64,000 nucleotides of DNA from NCBI GenBank assembly GCA_039822045.1, contig JBCBMY010000001.1:496001-560000 (forward strand), given 5' to 3'. Below the pieces are notes generated by a model, which worked only from the letters and a program-made list of their open reading frames with translations, made no database searches and was not told where the DNA came from. The stretch is from HLUCCA09 sp039822045 (GTDB lineage Bacteria > Pseudomonadota > Alphaproteobacteria > Rhodobacterales > Rhodobacteraceae). Below are positions 27,633 to 36,631 of the stretch, one piece after another; the stretch's first letter is position 1; every line of letters begins with the position of its first letter. The translations under genes and the position numbers were made by a program.

Positions 27633-27636
<4 letters not shown>

Positions 27637-28406
27637 GCCGGTTGGCCGGCAAGACCGCCCTGATCACCGGCGCCGCCCGCGGCATAGGCTTGGCCTTCGG
27701 CGAAGCCTATGCGCGCGAGGGGGCGCAGGTCGCGCTGGCCGATATCGATATTGCCCGGGCCCAGGCATCGGCCGAGGCCATCGGTCCCGCCGCCATGGCC
27801 GTCGAGATGGATGTCACCCAGCAAGACAGCATCGACGCCGCGGTGTCCGAAACCGTCTCGCGTCTCGGCCGTATCGACATCCTGATCAACAACGCCGCGA
27901 TCTTCTCCGCGTCGCCCATCGTCGAGATCGAGCGCGCCGACTATGCCCGGGTCTTCGACATCAATGTCGCCGGCACGCTCTTCACCCTGCAGGCGGTCGC
28001 CCGCCACATGATCGCGCGCGGCGGGGGCGGCAAGATCATCAACATGGCCAGCCAGGCCGGCCGCCGCGGCGAAGCGCTTGTGGCGGTCTACTGCGCCACC
28101 AAGGCCGCGGTCATCAGCCTGACGCAGTCCGCCGGGCTCGACCTGATACGCCACGGCATCAACGTCAACGCAATCGCCCCCGGGGTGGTCGACGGCGAAC
28201 ACTGGGACGGGGTCGACGCCTTCTTTGCCAAGTACGAGGGCAAGGCGCCCGGTCAGAAGAAGCGCGAAGTCGGGGCCGGCGTCCCCTATGGCCGCATGGG
28301 CCGCGCCGAGGATCTCACGGGTATGGCGGTGTTTCTCGCAACCGACGAGGCCGACTACGTCGTCGCCCAATGCTACAACGTCGATGGCGGTCAGTGGATG
28401 AGCTGA
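27633..28406 (+). CDS. smoS: Sorbitol/galactitol dehydrogenase, SDR family
   Basis: A 257-residue classical SDR: TGAARGIG for NAD binding (Asp37 after the second strand favours NAD), catalytic S140, Y153 and K157 (YCATK). GVVDGEHWDGVDAFFAKYEG is the substrate loop seen in SmoS of Rhodobacter, which oxidises D-glucitol to D-fructose and galactitol to tagatose. It overlaps smoK upstream and its TGA overlaps the mtlK ATG (TGATG). Confidence 0.9.
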
Positions 28407-29872
28407 TGAAACTTGCAACCGCCACGCTCCCCGAGGTGCCCCCCGCCATCACGCGCCCCACCTACGACCGCGCCGCGCTGTCCCCCGGGATCGTGCATAT
28501 CGGCGTCGGCAACTTTCACCGCGCGCACCAGGCCTGGTATCTGCATCGCCTGATGCAGCAGGGCCTGGCGCACGACTGGGCGATCATCGGGGCAGGGGTC
28601 CGTCCCTACGATGCGGCCATGCGCGAACGCCTTCTGGCGCAGGATTGCCTGACCACTCTGGTCGAGCTCGACCCGTCAGGCACCTCGGCCGAGATTGTGG
28701 GCTCCATGATCGACTATCTGCCGATCGAAGAGGGCCACGCGCCCCTCATCGCGCAAATGGCCGATCCCGCCATTCGGATTGTCGCCCTGACCGTCACCGA
28801 GGGCGGCTACTATATCGATCCCGTCACGAAGGCGTTCGACGCCGCGCACGCCGATATCCAGCACGACGCGCACCACCCGGAGCGGCCGCGCACCGCATTC
28901 GGCGCGATGGTGGCCGCCCTGAAGATCCGCCGCGACCGGGGCCTTGCCCCGTTCGCCGGCCAAAGCTGCGACAACCTTCTGGGCAACGGCCGCATCCTGC
29001 GCCAGACCGTCGTCTCGCTCGCCCGCCTGACCGATCCGGCGCTGGCCGATTGGATCGAGGCCGAGGCGAGCTTTCCCAATTCCATGGTCGACTGCATCGT
29101 GCCCGCCACCGGCGAGCGCGAACTGGCCCTGGCCCGCGCTTTCGGCGTCGAGGATGCCGCGCCCGTCACCCATGAAGACTTCCGCCAATGGGTGATCGAA
29201 GACGCCTTCTGTTCTGGCCGCCCCGATTGGGACAAGGCCGGCGCCACCTTCTCCAGCGACGTCCACGCCTACGAGATGATGAAGCTCCGGATGCTCAATG
29301 CCGGCCACCAGGTCCTCGCCAATCCCGGAGAAATCCTGGCCATCGACTCCATCGCCGACTGCATGGCGCATCCCGGGATCCGCGCACTCTTCCGCAAGGT
29401 CGAAGGGGAAGAGATCGTGCCCCATGTCGCGCCCGTTCCCGACATGGCGCCCGAGGACTACCTGACGCTGATCGAGCGCCGCTTCGCCAACCCCAAGATC
29501 CGCGACACCACTCGCCGCGTCGCCTTCGACGGCTCGTCCCGGCACACCGGCTTCCTGCTGCCGATCCTGCGCGACCGCCTGGAGGCCGGCGCCCCTGTCG
29601 ATGGCCTGGCGCTGGTCGAGGCCCTCTGGGCGCGGATGTGCGAGGGCACCCGAGAAGACGGCACGACGATCGCGCCCAACGACCCCGACTGGGAAAGCCT
29701 CAACGCCGCGGCCCGGGCCGCCAAAGACACCCCGTCCGCCTGGCTCGCCCAAGGCCAGATCTACGGCGACCTCGCAAACGCTGCGCCCTTTTCGGCCGCC
29801 TTCGAGCGCTGGCACACGCGCCTCTGGTCCGAGGGCTGCGCGGCAACACTCAAGGCCTATGCCGGCGTTTAG
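28406..29872 (+). CDS. mtlK: Mannitol 2-dehydrogenase, long-chain family
   Basis: A 488-residue polyol-specific long-chain dehydrogenase that oxidises D-mannitol to D-fructose with NAD. The N-terminal IVHIGVGNFHRAHQAWYLHR is the dinucleotide fold opening; the active-site lysine region is KLRMLNAGHQVLANPG. Length fits the family. The start at 28406 overlaps the smoS stop by one base. It closes the visible operon; the fructokinase gene mtlZ that follows in Rhodobacter is not present, so fructose must be phosphorylated by an enzyme encoded elsewhere. Confidence 0.92.
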   Translation: MKLATATLPEVPPAITRPTYDRAALSPGIVHIGVGNFHRAHQAWYLHRLMQQGLAHDWAIIGAGVRPYDAAMRERLLAQDCLTTLVELDPSGTSAEIVGSMIDYLPIEEGHAPLIAQMADPAIRIVALTVTEGGYYIDPVTKAFDAAHADIQHDAHHPERPRTAFGAMVAALKIRRDRGLAPFAGQSCDNLLGNGRILRQTVVSLARLTDPALADWIEAEASFPNSMVDCIVPATGERELALARAFGVEDAAPVTHEDFRQWVIEDAFCSGRPDWDKAGATFSSDVHAYEMMKLRMLNAGHQVLANPGEILAIDSIADCMAHPGIRALFRKVEGEEIVPHVAPVPDMAPEDYLTLIERRFANPKIRDTTRRVAFDGSSRHTGFLLPILRDRLEAGAPVDGLALVEALWARMCEGTREDGTTIAPNDPDWESLNAAARAAKDTPSAWLAQGQIYGDLANAAPFSAAFERWHTRLWSEGCAATLKAYAGV

Positions 29873-30035
29873 ACCGGCTCGCGCCAGCACCGCCTCCCCA
29901 AGGAACAGGCCGCACTGAACTGCTCGGAATCGTGCGCTCAGGATGCGGCCACGTCGCGGCGCGATGTATGTGCCCGCGCCGGGGCGCAACAGCTCTACGT
30001 TCCCGCATTGTGCCCTGCCTCCGCCGCCCGACCCC

Positions 30036-30077
30036 ACGATCCGTTAACGGCGGGCATTGGGCGGGCTAACGGATCGT
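30036..30077. repeat. 11-bp perfect inverted repeat before the chemoreceptor gene
   Basis: ACGATCCGTTA (30036-30046) and TAACGGATCGT (30067-30077) are exact complements 20 nt apart, ending 50 nt before the ATG of the chemoreceptor gene. No T tract follows. It may be a regulator site or a leader hairpin. Confidence 0.5.
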
Positions 30078-30127
30078 TCACTCGGTTCGCCTATGCCATC
30101 TGGGTCCAGTGAGGGAGAGGTCTGCTG

Positions 30128-32509
30128 ATGCTACTCAAGCGGTGGGTCACCAAGAGCCTGCGCAATGCAATGCTGACGTCCGTCGCCTTGCCACTTGCGA
30201 TCGCGACGTTCCTGGCAATCAGCCTGCTGGTCGTGGATTTCCGCTATCTCTCGGAGTCGCAGTTCCTTAAGGGCAAGATCTCTCTGATCGAGGGCCTCGG
30301 CGGCCTGGTGCATGAGCAACAGAAGGAGCGCGGGGCGACCAGCGTCTTCATGGGCAGCCAGGGACAGTCCTTTTCGGACGAGCTTCAGGCACAGCGCGCA
30401 CTCACAGATGCAGCGGCCAAGGTGCTCGTCGGGATCCTTGATGAGATGCATGTGGCCGAGGGCACATCCCTCGCGCGCGAGCTTTCCGAGATCCGCGCCG
30501 CCTTGGACCAGCGCGCGCAGCACCGGCGGGCCGTTGACGCGCTGGACCTGCCGGTCGGCGAGGCACTGAACCACTACACCGCGCACAACGCCGCTATGCT
30601 ACGAACGATCAACCTGATCGGCTCGATCAGCGGCGACAGCGAGATCTCTATCGATGTCATCGCGCTCGAAGCCTTTCTTTCCGCAAAGGAATTCGCCGGC
30701 ATCGAACGCGCCATCGGGTCCGGCGGCTTCGCCCGTGGCGCGTTTGACATCAGCAGCGCGCTGACCCTGACCAACCTTATTTCGCGGCAAGAAATTGGGC
30801 TATCCCGGTTCAGGGCGCTCGCCTCAGAGGAAGACATCGCCCGTCTCAACGCAATCGAAGACAGTGAGGCAGTCCGCTCGATCGCCGAGATGCGGGACAT
30901 CGCTTTTCAAGCCGTCGAAACCGGAGACACCAGGGGTGTGACAGCAGGCGACTTCTTCGGCCCGACAACCGAGCGGATCAATGGGTTTAAGGACCTCGAA
31001 GATTACCTCGTCGCCGAACTCGGGCGCCGGGCTTCTGTCCTGGTTCGGGAATCCGTGATCGCAATCGCCACTGTCACCGTCGCCATCATCCTGGCGTTCG
31101 TCTTCGCGACCTTCCTCACGCTCTTCAGCATACGTCATATGCTTACATGTGTCCGGGCCATTTCATCCGCAGGCGACCGTCTCGCGCGCGGCGAAAAGGA
31201 TGTGAAGCTCCCCGAAGACTCTCCCGCCGAGCTTGGACGCATCGTCTGGTCGATCAATTTCTTCCGAAGAAGCGTGGAAGAGGCGCAGCAGCGTGAAATC
31301 GACATCGTCGAACAACGTCAGCGCGCCGAAGCCGAGGCACGGGCCGAGCAAGAGCGGCGCCAACTGGAAGAGAAGGAGCGCGCCCAACAGGACGCCAGGT
31401 CCGCGCGCGACGCGCAGCAACGCAGCGAGGCCTACGCGCATGAGATGTCCCGCGTCGTCGCCGCCTGCGCCACCGGCGATTTCAGTCAGCGGCTCTCCTC
31501 AGAGCCGAGCGACGGCGCGCTCGCCGAGGTCTCGGATGGCCTGAACCGGATCAGCGAAGGCGTCGAGACCAGCCTCAACGAGATCCGCGTCTCGCTGGGC
31601 CATCTGGCCCAAGGCGACCTGACCCACCGTATGAACGGCCAGTATGAGGGGATCTTCGCCGATATCGCCCTTGCCATGATGGACGCCACCGAGAACATCG
31701 CAAGCACCATCACCAAAGTGACCTATGCCACCAGCAGCGTGTCGAGCTCGGCTCAAGAGATCTTCGGCGCCACCAGCGATCTCGCCCGCCGTTCCGAAAA
31801 GAACGCAGCAATGCTGCAGCAGACAACAGGCTCGATCGGCGACATTTTCGAAGCCATCGGCACAGCCAGCGAGGCCGCCCAGTCGGCCAAGGAAAGCGTC
31901 GCGGCGGTCTCGACAAAGGCCAGCGACGGCTCGTCCATCGCCGAGAATACGATGAAAGCGATGCAGGAGATCCAGTCGTCGTCCGACGGCATTGCAAAGA
32001 TCATCAGCGTGATCGACGACATCGCGTTTCAGACGAACCTGCTGGCCCTCAATGCAGGGGTCGAAGCGGCACGAGCCGGCGAAGCGGGCCGCGGCTTTGC
32101 TGTGGTCGCGTCCGAGGTTCGCGGCCTCGCGCAGCGCTCCTCCGATTCCAGCCGTGAGATCAGCACGTTGATCAAGGCGGCGACCGAAAGCATCAAGCGC
32201 GGCGTCGACATGGTCGATCAAACGGTCGGATCGTTGAACGGCATCGCCGGCGACATGCATCAGGTCGAGAACCAGATCGAGCAGATCGCCGGTTCCTTCG
32301 AGGAGACCCGGCACAATATCGGCGAGATCTCCGCGTCGACGGCAGAGTTGGACCGTGCAACGCAGCAAACCGCCACGATGCTGGAAGAAGCCAACGCGGC
32401 CATTCAAGCGCTTGACGCCGAAGCCAGCGCGCTCAATTCCGAGATCAGGGCATTCAAGATTGCCGAGGAACAGGCCGGTACCGCTGCAGCGGCCCGTCCG
32501 GCCGCCTGA
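30128..32509 (+). CDS. Methyl-accepting chemotaxis protein with NIT sensing domain
   Basis: A 793-residue receptor. TM1 is about residues 17-37. The periplasmic part (38-306) opens with LIEGLGGLVHEQQKERGATS, the signature of the NIT domain that senses nitrate and nitrite in known proteins. TM2 is about 307-332, then HAMP, a Glu/Arg/Gln-rich coiled coil (395-435), a second HAMP-like unit and the signalling hairpin with tip FQTNLLALNAGVEAARAGEA and GRGFAVVASEVRGLAQRS. The C-terminus is Ala-rich with no CheR-binding pentapeptide. GAGGGAGAGG lies upstream. No che genes are nearby. Confidence 0.92.
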   Translation: MLLKRWVTKSLRNAMLTSVALPLAIATFLAISLLVVDFRYLSESQFLKGKISLIEGLGGLVHEQQKERGATSVFMGSQGQSFSDELQAQRALTDAAAKVLVGILDEMHVAEGTSLARELSEIRAALDQRAQHRRAVDALDLPVGEALNHYTAHNAAMLRTINLIGSISGDSEISIDVIALEAFLSAKEFAGIERAIGSGGFARGAFDISSALTLTNLISRQEIGLSRFRALASEEDIARLNAIEDSEAVRSIAEMRDIAFQAVETGDTRGVTAGDFFGPTTERINGFKDLEDYLVAELGRRASVLVRESVIAIATVTVAIILAFVFATFLTLFSIRHMLTCVRAISSAGDRLARGEKDVKLPEDSPAELGRIVWSINFFRRSVEEAQQREIDIVEQRQRAEAEARAEQERRQLEEKERAQQDARSARDAQQRSEAYAHEMSRVVAACATGDFSQRLSSEPSDGALAEVSDGLNRISEGVETSLNEIRVSLGHLAQGDLTHRMNGQYEGIFADIALAMMDATENIASTITKVTYATSSVSSSAQEIFGATSDLARRSEKNAAMLQQTTGSIGDIFEAIGTASEAAQSAKESVAAVSTKASDGSSIAENTMKAMQEIQSSSDGIAKIISVIDDIAFQTNLLALNAGVEAARAGEAGRGFAVVASEVRGLAQRSSDSSREISTLIKAATESIKRGVDMVDQTVGSLNGIAGDMHQVENQIEQIAGSFEETRHNIGEISASTAELDRATQQTATMLEEANAAIQALDAEASALNSEIRAFKIAEEQAGTAAAARPAA

Positions 32510-32972
32510 CCCTGCGGTCCGCGCCCCAAACAGGTGCCCCGAGGCCCAAACCACCGCTCTGAGACCCGTAGATCGCAAGGCCTTGGTGCTTCGGCACCGA
32601 ACCCGACCATCCACGGCCCAGGAACGCCCCCGAAGGGCCGCTCGGTGTCGGCCCGGCCTTCGCGCGGGCCTCGGGCCAGGCGGCCGTCCTACACCTCCAA
32701 CGCTTCCGCGCGCGGTCCGTGCCGACGCCGCGCTCCCCACCGGCCGCATTTGTGCGAAACCACCGGGTCTGGCGCCGCCTCAGGGGCGGGCCTGGGTCTA
32801 CGGCGCCCCAGATCCGACCGCTCCAAAAGGTTCAAGCGCTTTCGGTGAGTTAGATTGCCGCCACGACCCCTCAGATCGTTGAGTGTCGCGCAGACACGCG
32901 TATCGTTTCCGCAATGGATCCGCCCCGACGCGCCCGCAGATCCGGCGAAGCTTGCAAGTCGAGTATTTCAAG
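32510..32972. other. Noncoding stretch between the chemoreceptor and LuxR genes
   Basis: Frames here give only Arg/Pro/Ala-rich products with no family features, no good ribosome sites and no continuity with neighbours. I see no RNA gene or repeat. The last 90 nt could be translated from a GTG at 32883 as an N-terminal extension of the LuxR protein, but the size of that family argues against it. Confidence 0.4.
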
Positions 32973-33701
32973 ATGGTCGATTCCGCAGTCACTTTGGAAA
33001 ACATCCGCACCGTCGCATCAACCCGGCAGCTTTGGACGACCGTCCTCGACTACTTCCTGTCGCACGGCATCGAGAAGGTCAGCTACCATGCAGCCGCGAC
33101 CAAGCAGCACCCGGCAGAGATCGCAACGCACGGCTTTCCCGACGACTGGGTGTGCCACTATATTAGCGATCACCTTGAAAAGGTTGACCCCATCCCGGCC
33201 TTGGCCACGGTGTCGAGCGCTCCCTTCCTCTGGTCAGAGGCCCGCGAGCGCGGCCCTCTCTCACAGGCAAATCTGGCGTACCTCAGAGAGCTGGAGGCCA
33301 GCGGCCTCGGCGACGGATTGGCATTCGCGGTCTTTGGTCCGCGGCTGCGAAACGCCTATGTCGGGCTGGGGTTCGGGCAGGGCAGGGCGTGCCCCCCCGC
33401 CGAACGCGTGGCAGAGTTCCAGATGGTCGCGCAGATGGCGCATCTCAAATATTGCGAGCTCTGCGACCGAGATCCCTATGCGCTCCCACATCTGTCGACC
33501 AGGGAGCGGGAAGCCTTGGAGTGGGTCGCACGGGGCAAATCCAACTCCGTCATTGCTGAGCTGATGCACATCTCGCCCCACACGGTCGACACTCTGGTGC
33601 GGCGCGTATTCGAAAAGCTCGGCGTGGCCGATCGGACGTCCGCGGCAATCAAGGCTCTCGGCAGCGGGCTCCTGCAATATCACGATCTCGATGTGGCGTG
33701 A
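32973..33701 (+). CDS. LuxR-type quorum-sensing regulator (solo)
   Basis: A 242-residue protein with the full LuxR layout. The N-terminal autoinducer domain keeps the pocket residues W59, Y63, D72, P73 and W87 (DDWVCHYISDHLEKVDPI and FLWSE), expected for acyl-homoserine-lactone binding. The C-terminal HTH is LSTREREALEWVARGKSNSV with ISPHTVDTLVRRVFEKLGV. The ATG at 32973 gives the normal family length. No luxI-type synthase is in the window, so it would listen to signals made elsewhere in the genome or by other cells. Two small ORFs follow. Confidence 0.88.
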   Translation: MVDSAVTLENIRTVASTRQLWTTVLDYFLSHGIEKVSYHAAATKQHPAEIATHGFPDDWVCHYISDHLEKVDPIPALATVSSAPFLWSEARERGPLSQANLAYLRELEASGLGDGLAFAVFGPRLRNAYVGLGFGQGRACPPAERVAEFQMVAQMAHLKYCELCDRDPYALPHLSTREREALEWVARGKSNSVIAELMHISPHTVDTLVRRVFEKLGVADRTSAAIKALGSGLLQYHDLDVA

Positions 33702-33775
33702 GTTCGTGACATGATCTGATCGCCGCCCGAGTGTATCGAGCAAGCCCCTCAAACGCCGTGTGTTTCAGATTCATG

Positions 33776-34006
33776 ATGACCGAAGATAAGAGCCCCACCT
33801 TGCACTCCGAAATTGCGTCTGTGGTAGACGCAGGCACAAAAAGCCTCAGCAGCGACACCGCCTATGGCCTGCTCCTCGAGACCGCCGCGAACCTGATCGA
33901 GCGCGTCGCCTATGACAGCGCCGAGGAAAGGTCCACGGAAGAAACCGTAAAGCTCCTGACCCTGGCCGCCGAGCTTCAACGGTTCCCGGTGTCGCGCCTG
34001 TCCTGA
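33776..34006 (+). CDS. Small helical protein, possibly RebB-like
   Basis: A 76-residue protein (start 33776; ATG at 33773 is equally possible) made mostly of helix-forming sequence: EIASVVDAGTKSLSSDTAYG, then LLLETAANLIERVAYDSAEE and a final short helix. The pattern of an N-terminal I-x-x-x-V segment followed by Ala/Leu-rich helices resembles the RebB 'killing trait'/R-body proteins, but the resemblance is weak and made by eye. No clear ribosome site. It follows the LuxR solo by 74 nt on the same strand. Confidence 0.45.
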   Translation: MTEDKSPTLHSEIASVVDAGTKSLSSDTAYGLLLETAANLIERVAYDSAEERSTEETVKLLTLAAELQRFPVSRLS

Positions 34007-34142
34007 GCCAATCTCCGGCGCGGCAACGCGTAAAGAGGCGACCCGCGCAACTACGCCATCGAGCGTCGCCCTCCAGAGGTCCTCGTGCGCCCCAGGGCGA
34101 CAGGTCGCCCCAAGGCGTGGCGCCCGGCCCTTCCATGTCCGC

Positions 34143-34421
34143 CTACCACAAAAAGTGGTCCCCCAGATCCTCAGATAGAATCGAGCGGAGCGTGGACGTT
34201 GGGTCATCGGATTGGTCGCTGACCGCCTGGACAAGCTCGCCATCCGATCGAAGGCCCGCCGCCTGGTGACCTTCGGAGTGCGGAGACGCAAGCGTATCCG
34301 CCGGGGCGTCCACCTCATCATAAAGCCGGCGAACTGGAACATAGCGGAACTCGTCGTAGGCCGTACGTGCGTGTTGAACGTCCGAGCCCTGGTTCTCGAG
34401 AATAAATCTGTCGACTTGCAT
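34143..34421 (-). CDS. Small acidic protein of unknown function
   Basis: A 92-residue product starting MQVDRFILENQGSDVQHART and continuing with acidic, Asp/Ser-rich sequence (DEVDAPADTLASPHSEGH), ending SEDLGDHFLW. It has no signal peptide or membrane segment. The ATG at 34421 is preceded by AGAGAGG at a fitting distance, which is why I accept it; an in-frame ATG at 34451 is less likely. It is convergent with the possible RebB-like gene. No family recognised. Confidence 0.45.
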   Translation of the reverse strand: MQVDRFILENQGSDVQHARTAYDEFRYVPVRRLYDEVDAPADTLASPHSEGHQAAGLRSDGELVQAVSDQSDDPTSTLRSILSEDLGDHFLW

Positions 34422-34676
34422 AACTGACCTCTCTGAATTGAACACGCCCAACCTTTGCGCCGTGGCGCGGTGCGCTTCGGTATGAGCCTAGGCGGACCGA
34501 AAGGCAGCCGTCCTGAGGCCGTTCTCACGAAGCTCTAACGGCATCCGCACGGAGGAACGCCGCAAGACGAGACCCGGACGCCATGGCCGGACAACGACCG
34601 CTCCCCAACCTTCCGCCAGCCCTGACCTGTCTCGGCGCAGTCCGTGCAATGAACGCCGCGCCCCCGCCGCCCGTCC

Positions 34677-35547
34677 TCACAATATGAAATCATCCGCCGA
34701 GTAGCGCGGCGCGGCCAGATCCCTGTCGTCAATGACGATGACCATATTCGGGAAGGCGTGATTGTCGCGGTGAACCTCGACCGCCGTATGTGAATGCTGA
34801 CCCTCGAAAACCCGAAGCGACCCCGCGCCGCGACCCCGAACACCAGGGGTTGGATGCCGGTGTCGGCCGCGAAGCTAAGATCGAACAGATCAAGTCCCTG
34901 TTCGAACGCAATGCCGCGCACGTTCTGGCCGATGGTCGATGTCCCATTCCAGCGATGAGAACCGATAGTCGACAGCGTCTTCCCCGGCACCGCCGTCGAT
35001 GGAAGCGAGCCCATCGCCGCCGCTGAGCAGATCATCGCCGCGACCGCCATACAACACATCATCCCCACTCTCACCGCGCAGAACATCGTCGCCGGATCGG
35101 CCATGCAGGTCATCGTCGCCCGCGCCGCCGACCGGTCAATTGCCCTGACCAGTTCCAAGGGTCTCATCGTCCCCGTCCGAGCCAATCACCTCCTCAAAGC
35201 GGGTCACGATTTCTGACCCGGCGCTGCCGACCCGGCTAGCTAGGCCCGCCTGCAGGTCAATGGCCCAGTCGTCGCTGGAGTAGCTATACTCGACACGGTC
35301 ATAGCCCTGGCCGCCATCCATGCTGTCCAGGCCGCGCCCGCCGCTGATTGTGTCGTCACCCAAACCGCCTGACAACGTGTCGTCGCCCAGTCCACCGGCG
35401 TTATCGTCATCCCCGTTGCGCCCGCCGAGCAGACGGATGGCGCCCGATGTCCCTGCAAGGACGTCGTCCCAAAGCCCGCCCACCCCATCCTCGAACCCAT
35501 CGATAATCTCGAACTCCGAGGCGCCGTCACGCAGTGCCAGGCCCTAG
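34677..35547 (-). pseudogene. Decayed RTX-repeat protein gene, N-terminally truncated
   Basis: Read from 35547 downwards, one frame gives an RTX protein (FEDGVGGLWDDVLAG, GGLGDDTISGGRGLDSMDGG) until TGA at 35138-35136. The same frame continues after the stop with more RTX repeats (GGAGDDDLHGRSGDDVLRGE). Then the homology moves to a second frame (TIGQNVRGIAFEQGLDLFDL) and a third (VFEGQHSHTAVEVHRDNHAF to SADDFIL, TGA at 34679-34677). So there are one nonsense change and at least two frameshifts, and the start is missing. It is not a copy of the intact RTX gene at 17.5 kb; the C-terminal part differs. Confidence 0.75.
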
Positions 35548-35574
35548 GCGAGGTCGATCTGCTAGGCCGGCCCG

Positions 35575-35670
35575 CTGGTCATCCTCATCGAGGATGTCCA
35601 CTGGATCGACCCCACATCCCGCGATTATCTGGGATCAATCATACGCTGGCTGGGAAGCGCCCCGCTGACT
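35575..35670 (+). pseudogene. Fragment of an AAA-type ATPase (cyclase/regulator family)
   Basis: The plus strand encodes LVILIEDVHWIDPTSRDYLG, matching the Walker B region (LLxEDxHWIDPTS) of the large AAA ATPase domain found in adenylate-cyclase-like and LuxR/MalT-like regulators. Nothing before or after continues the domain: upstream a TAG and RTX-derived sequence, downstream unrelated sequence. So this is a relic of about 30 codons next to the RTX relic. Confidence 0.6.
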
Positions 35671-35848
35671 GGTCGCCGTCTCCGGGGCATGATCAAATCT
35701 GTTCCCGTCGGCTCTGCACGGACGAACCGCATGTGTCCCCAATGTCGCTCAATCCCAGAGCTTGGCGCACCTTTCTCACATGCTGGATTGCGCCTCTTGA
35801 TCGCGGGTTGCATCCCCTGAGACCGCGGGCGCCGAAGAGTTGGGAACA

Positions 35849-36439
35849 ATGAGTTCAGGAATTTTCAGGACGACGCACTTTGCTGCTTTTGTGGTGGCCA
35901 TTTGGGGGTGGGGCAGTCCAATTCAGGCACAAGGCTTGATGCATGACTTCGACCGCCTCTTTGAACGCTGTCGCGCGTCAGTCGAAACAAGTTCGGTTTT
36001 CGACAGCGAAGGTCTTCACAGGCGGAACGTTGCCGCGCGCCATGCACGCGATTGGGGCACGTCGTCAACGCAAGAGGCCTGGATGCCTCCGGGATCGAAA
36101 TTGTATGTCGTGCTAACGAAATGGACGTCTCGAGATGGGACAACGCGGCACCTATGCGACATCAGACTGGCCAGCGACGACTACCTTCGGGATTCAGTTG
36201 AACAGGCGCTGCTGCTCCGACACTTCCTGATAAGGCAAGTCCAGCTGATCAGTGCCGGAACTCACGAGATTGACGCGCAGCTGGCTCCCATACCGCCACT
36301 GGTAAATGCGGGCGTCTTGCTGTCACAAAGGAACCCAAACGGGTGCATAGTAAGCAGCAATATATCTTTCTCGCCCGATGGGGCGTTCTTCGCAGCAGGG
36401 TCCGGCGAACAAGCCGTGAAACCTTGCGTTTCTGAATAG
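35849..36439 (+). CDS. Secreted orphan protein
   Basis: A 196-residue protein with a probable signal peptide (FAAFVVAIWGWGSPIQAQG). The mature part contains three scattered cysteines (ERCRASVE, HLCDIRL, NGCIVSS) and ends KPCVSE, which could form disulfides in the periplasm. No family recognised. GGGA lies 4 nt before the ATG at 35849. Codon use is less GC-biased than in the operons around it. It stands alone between the gene relics and the convergent ABC ATPase gene. Confidence 0.55.
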   Translation: MSSGIFRTTHFAAFVVAIWGWGSPIQAQGLMHDFDRLFERCRASVETSSVFDSEGLHRRNVAARHARDWGTSSTQEAWMPPGSKLYVVLTKWTSRDGTTRHLCDIRLASDDYLRDSVEQALLLRHFLIRQVQLISAGTHEIDAQLAPIPPLVNAGVLLSQRNPNGCIVSSNISFSPDGAFFAAGSGEQAVKPCVSE

Positions 36440-36631
36440 ATTGCGCGCTTGGCGTACAATTTGACCGAGGCCAAAAGCAGCTGTTCCCGATCTGCCGCTG
36501 CCATACCATTTCTGGTGCAATCGCCGAAGGCCCTAACAATTGTCCGCCGAGTGCGCTCGACAGACATTCTTGCAGGCTCCTGCGGCTTCGAGCCCAAGAC
36601 GCGTCCTCTGCGGCATCCAACGCACATCCGT

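Noticed and set aside
33749..34528. Minus-strand frame of 259 codons over the small ORFs
   Set aside because: It is the shadow of the 76-residue plus-strand ORF and of the 92-residue ORF; Arg-rich and without ribosome site.
35625..35849. Minus-strand 74-codon frame as a transposase remnant
   Set aside because: No DDE residues, inverted repeats or recognisable transposase motifs; the call would be a guess.
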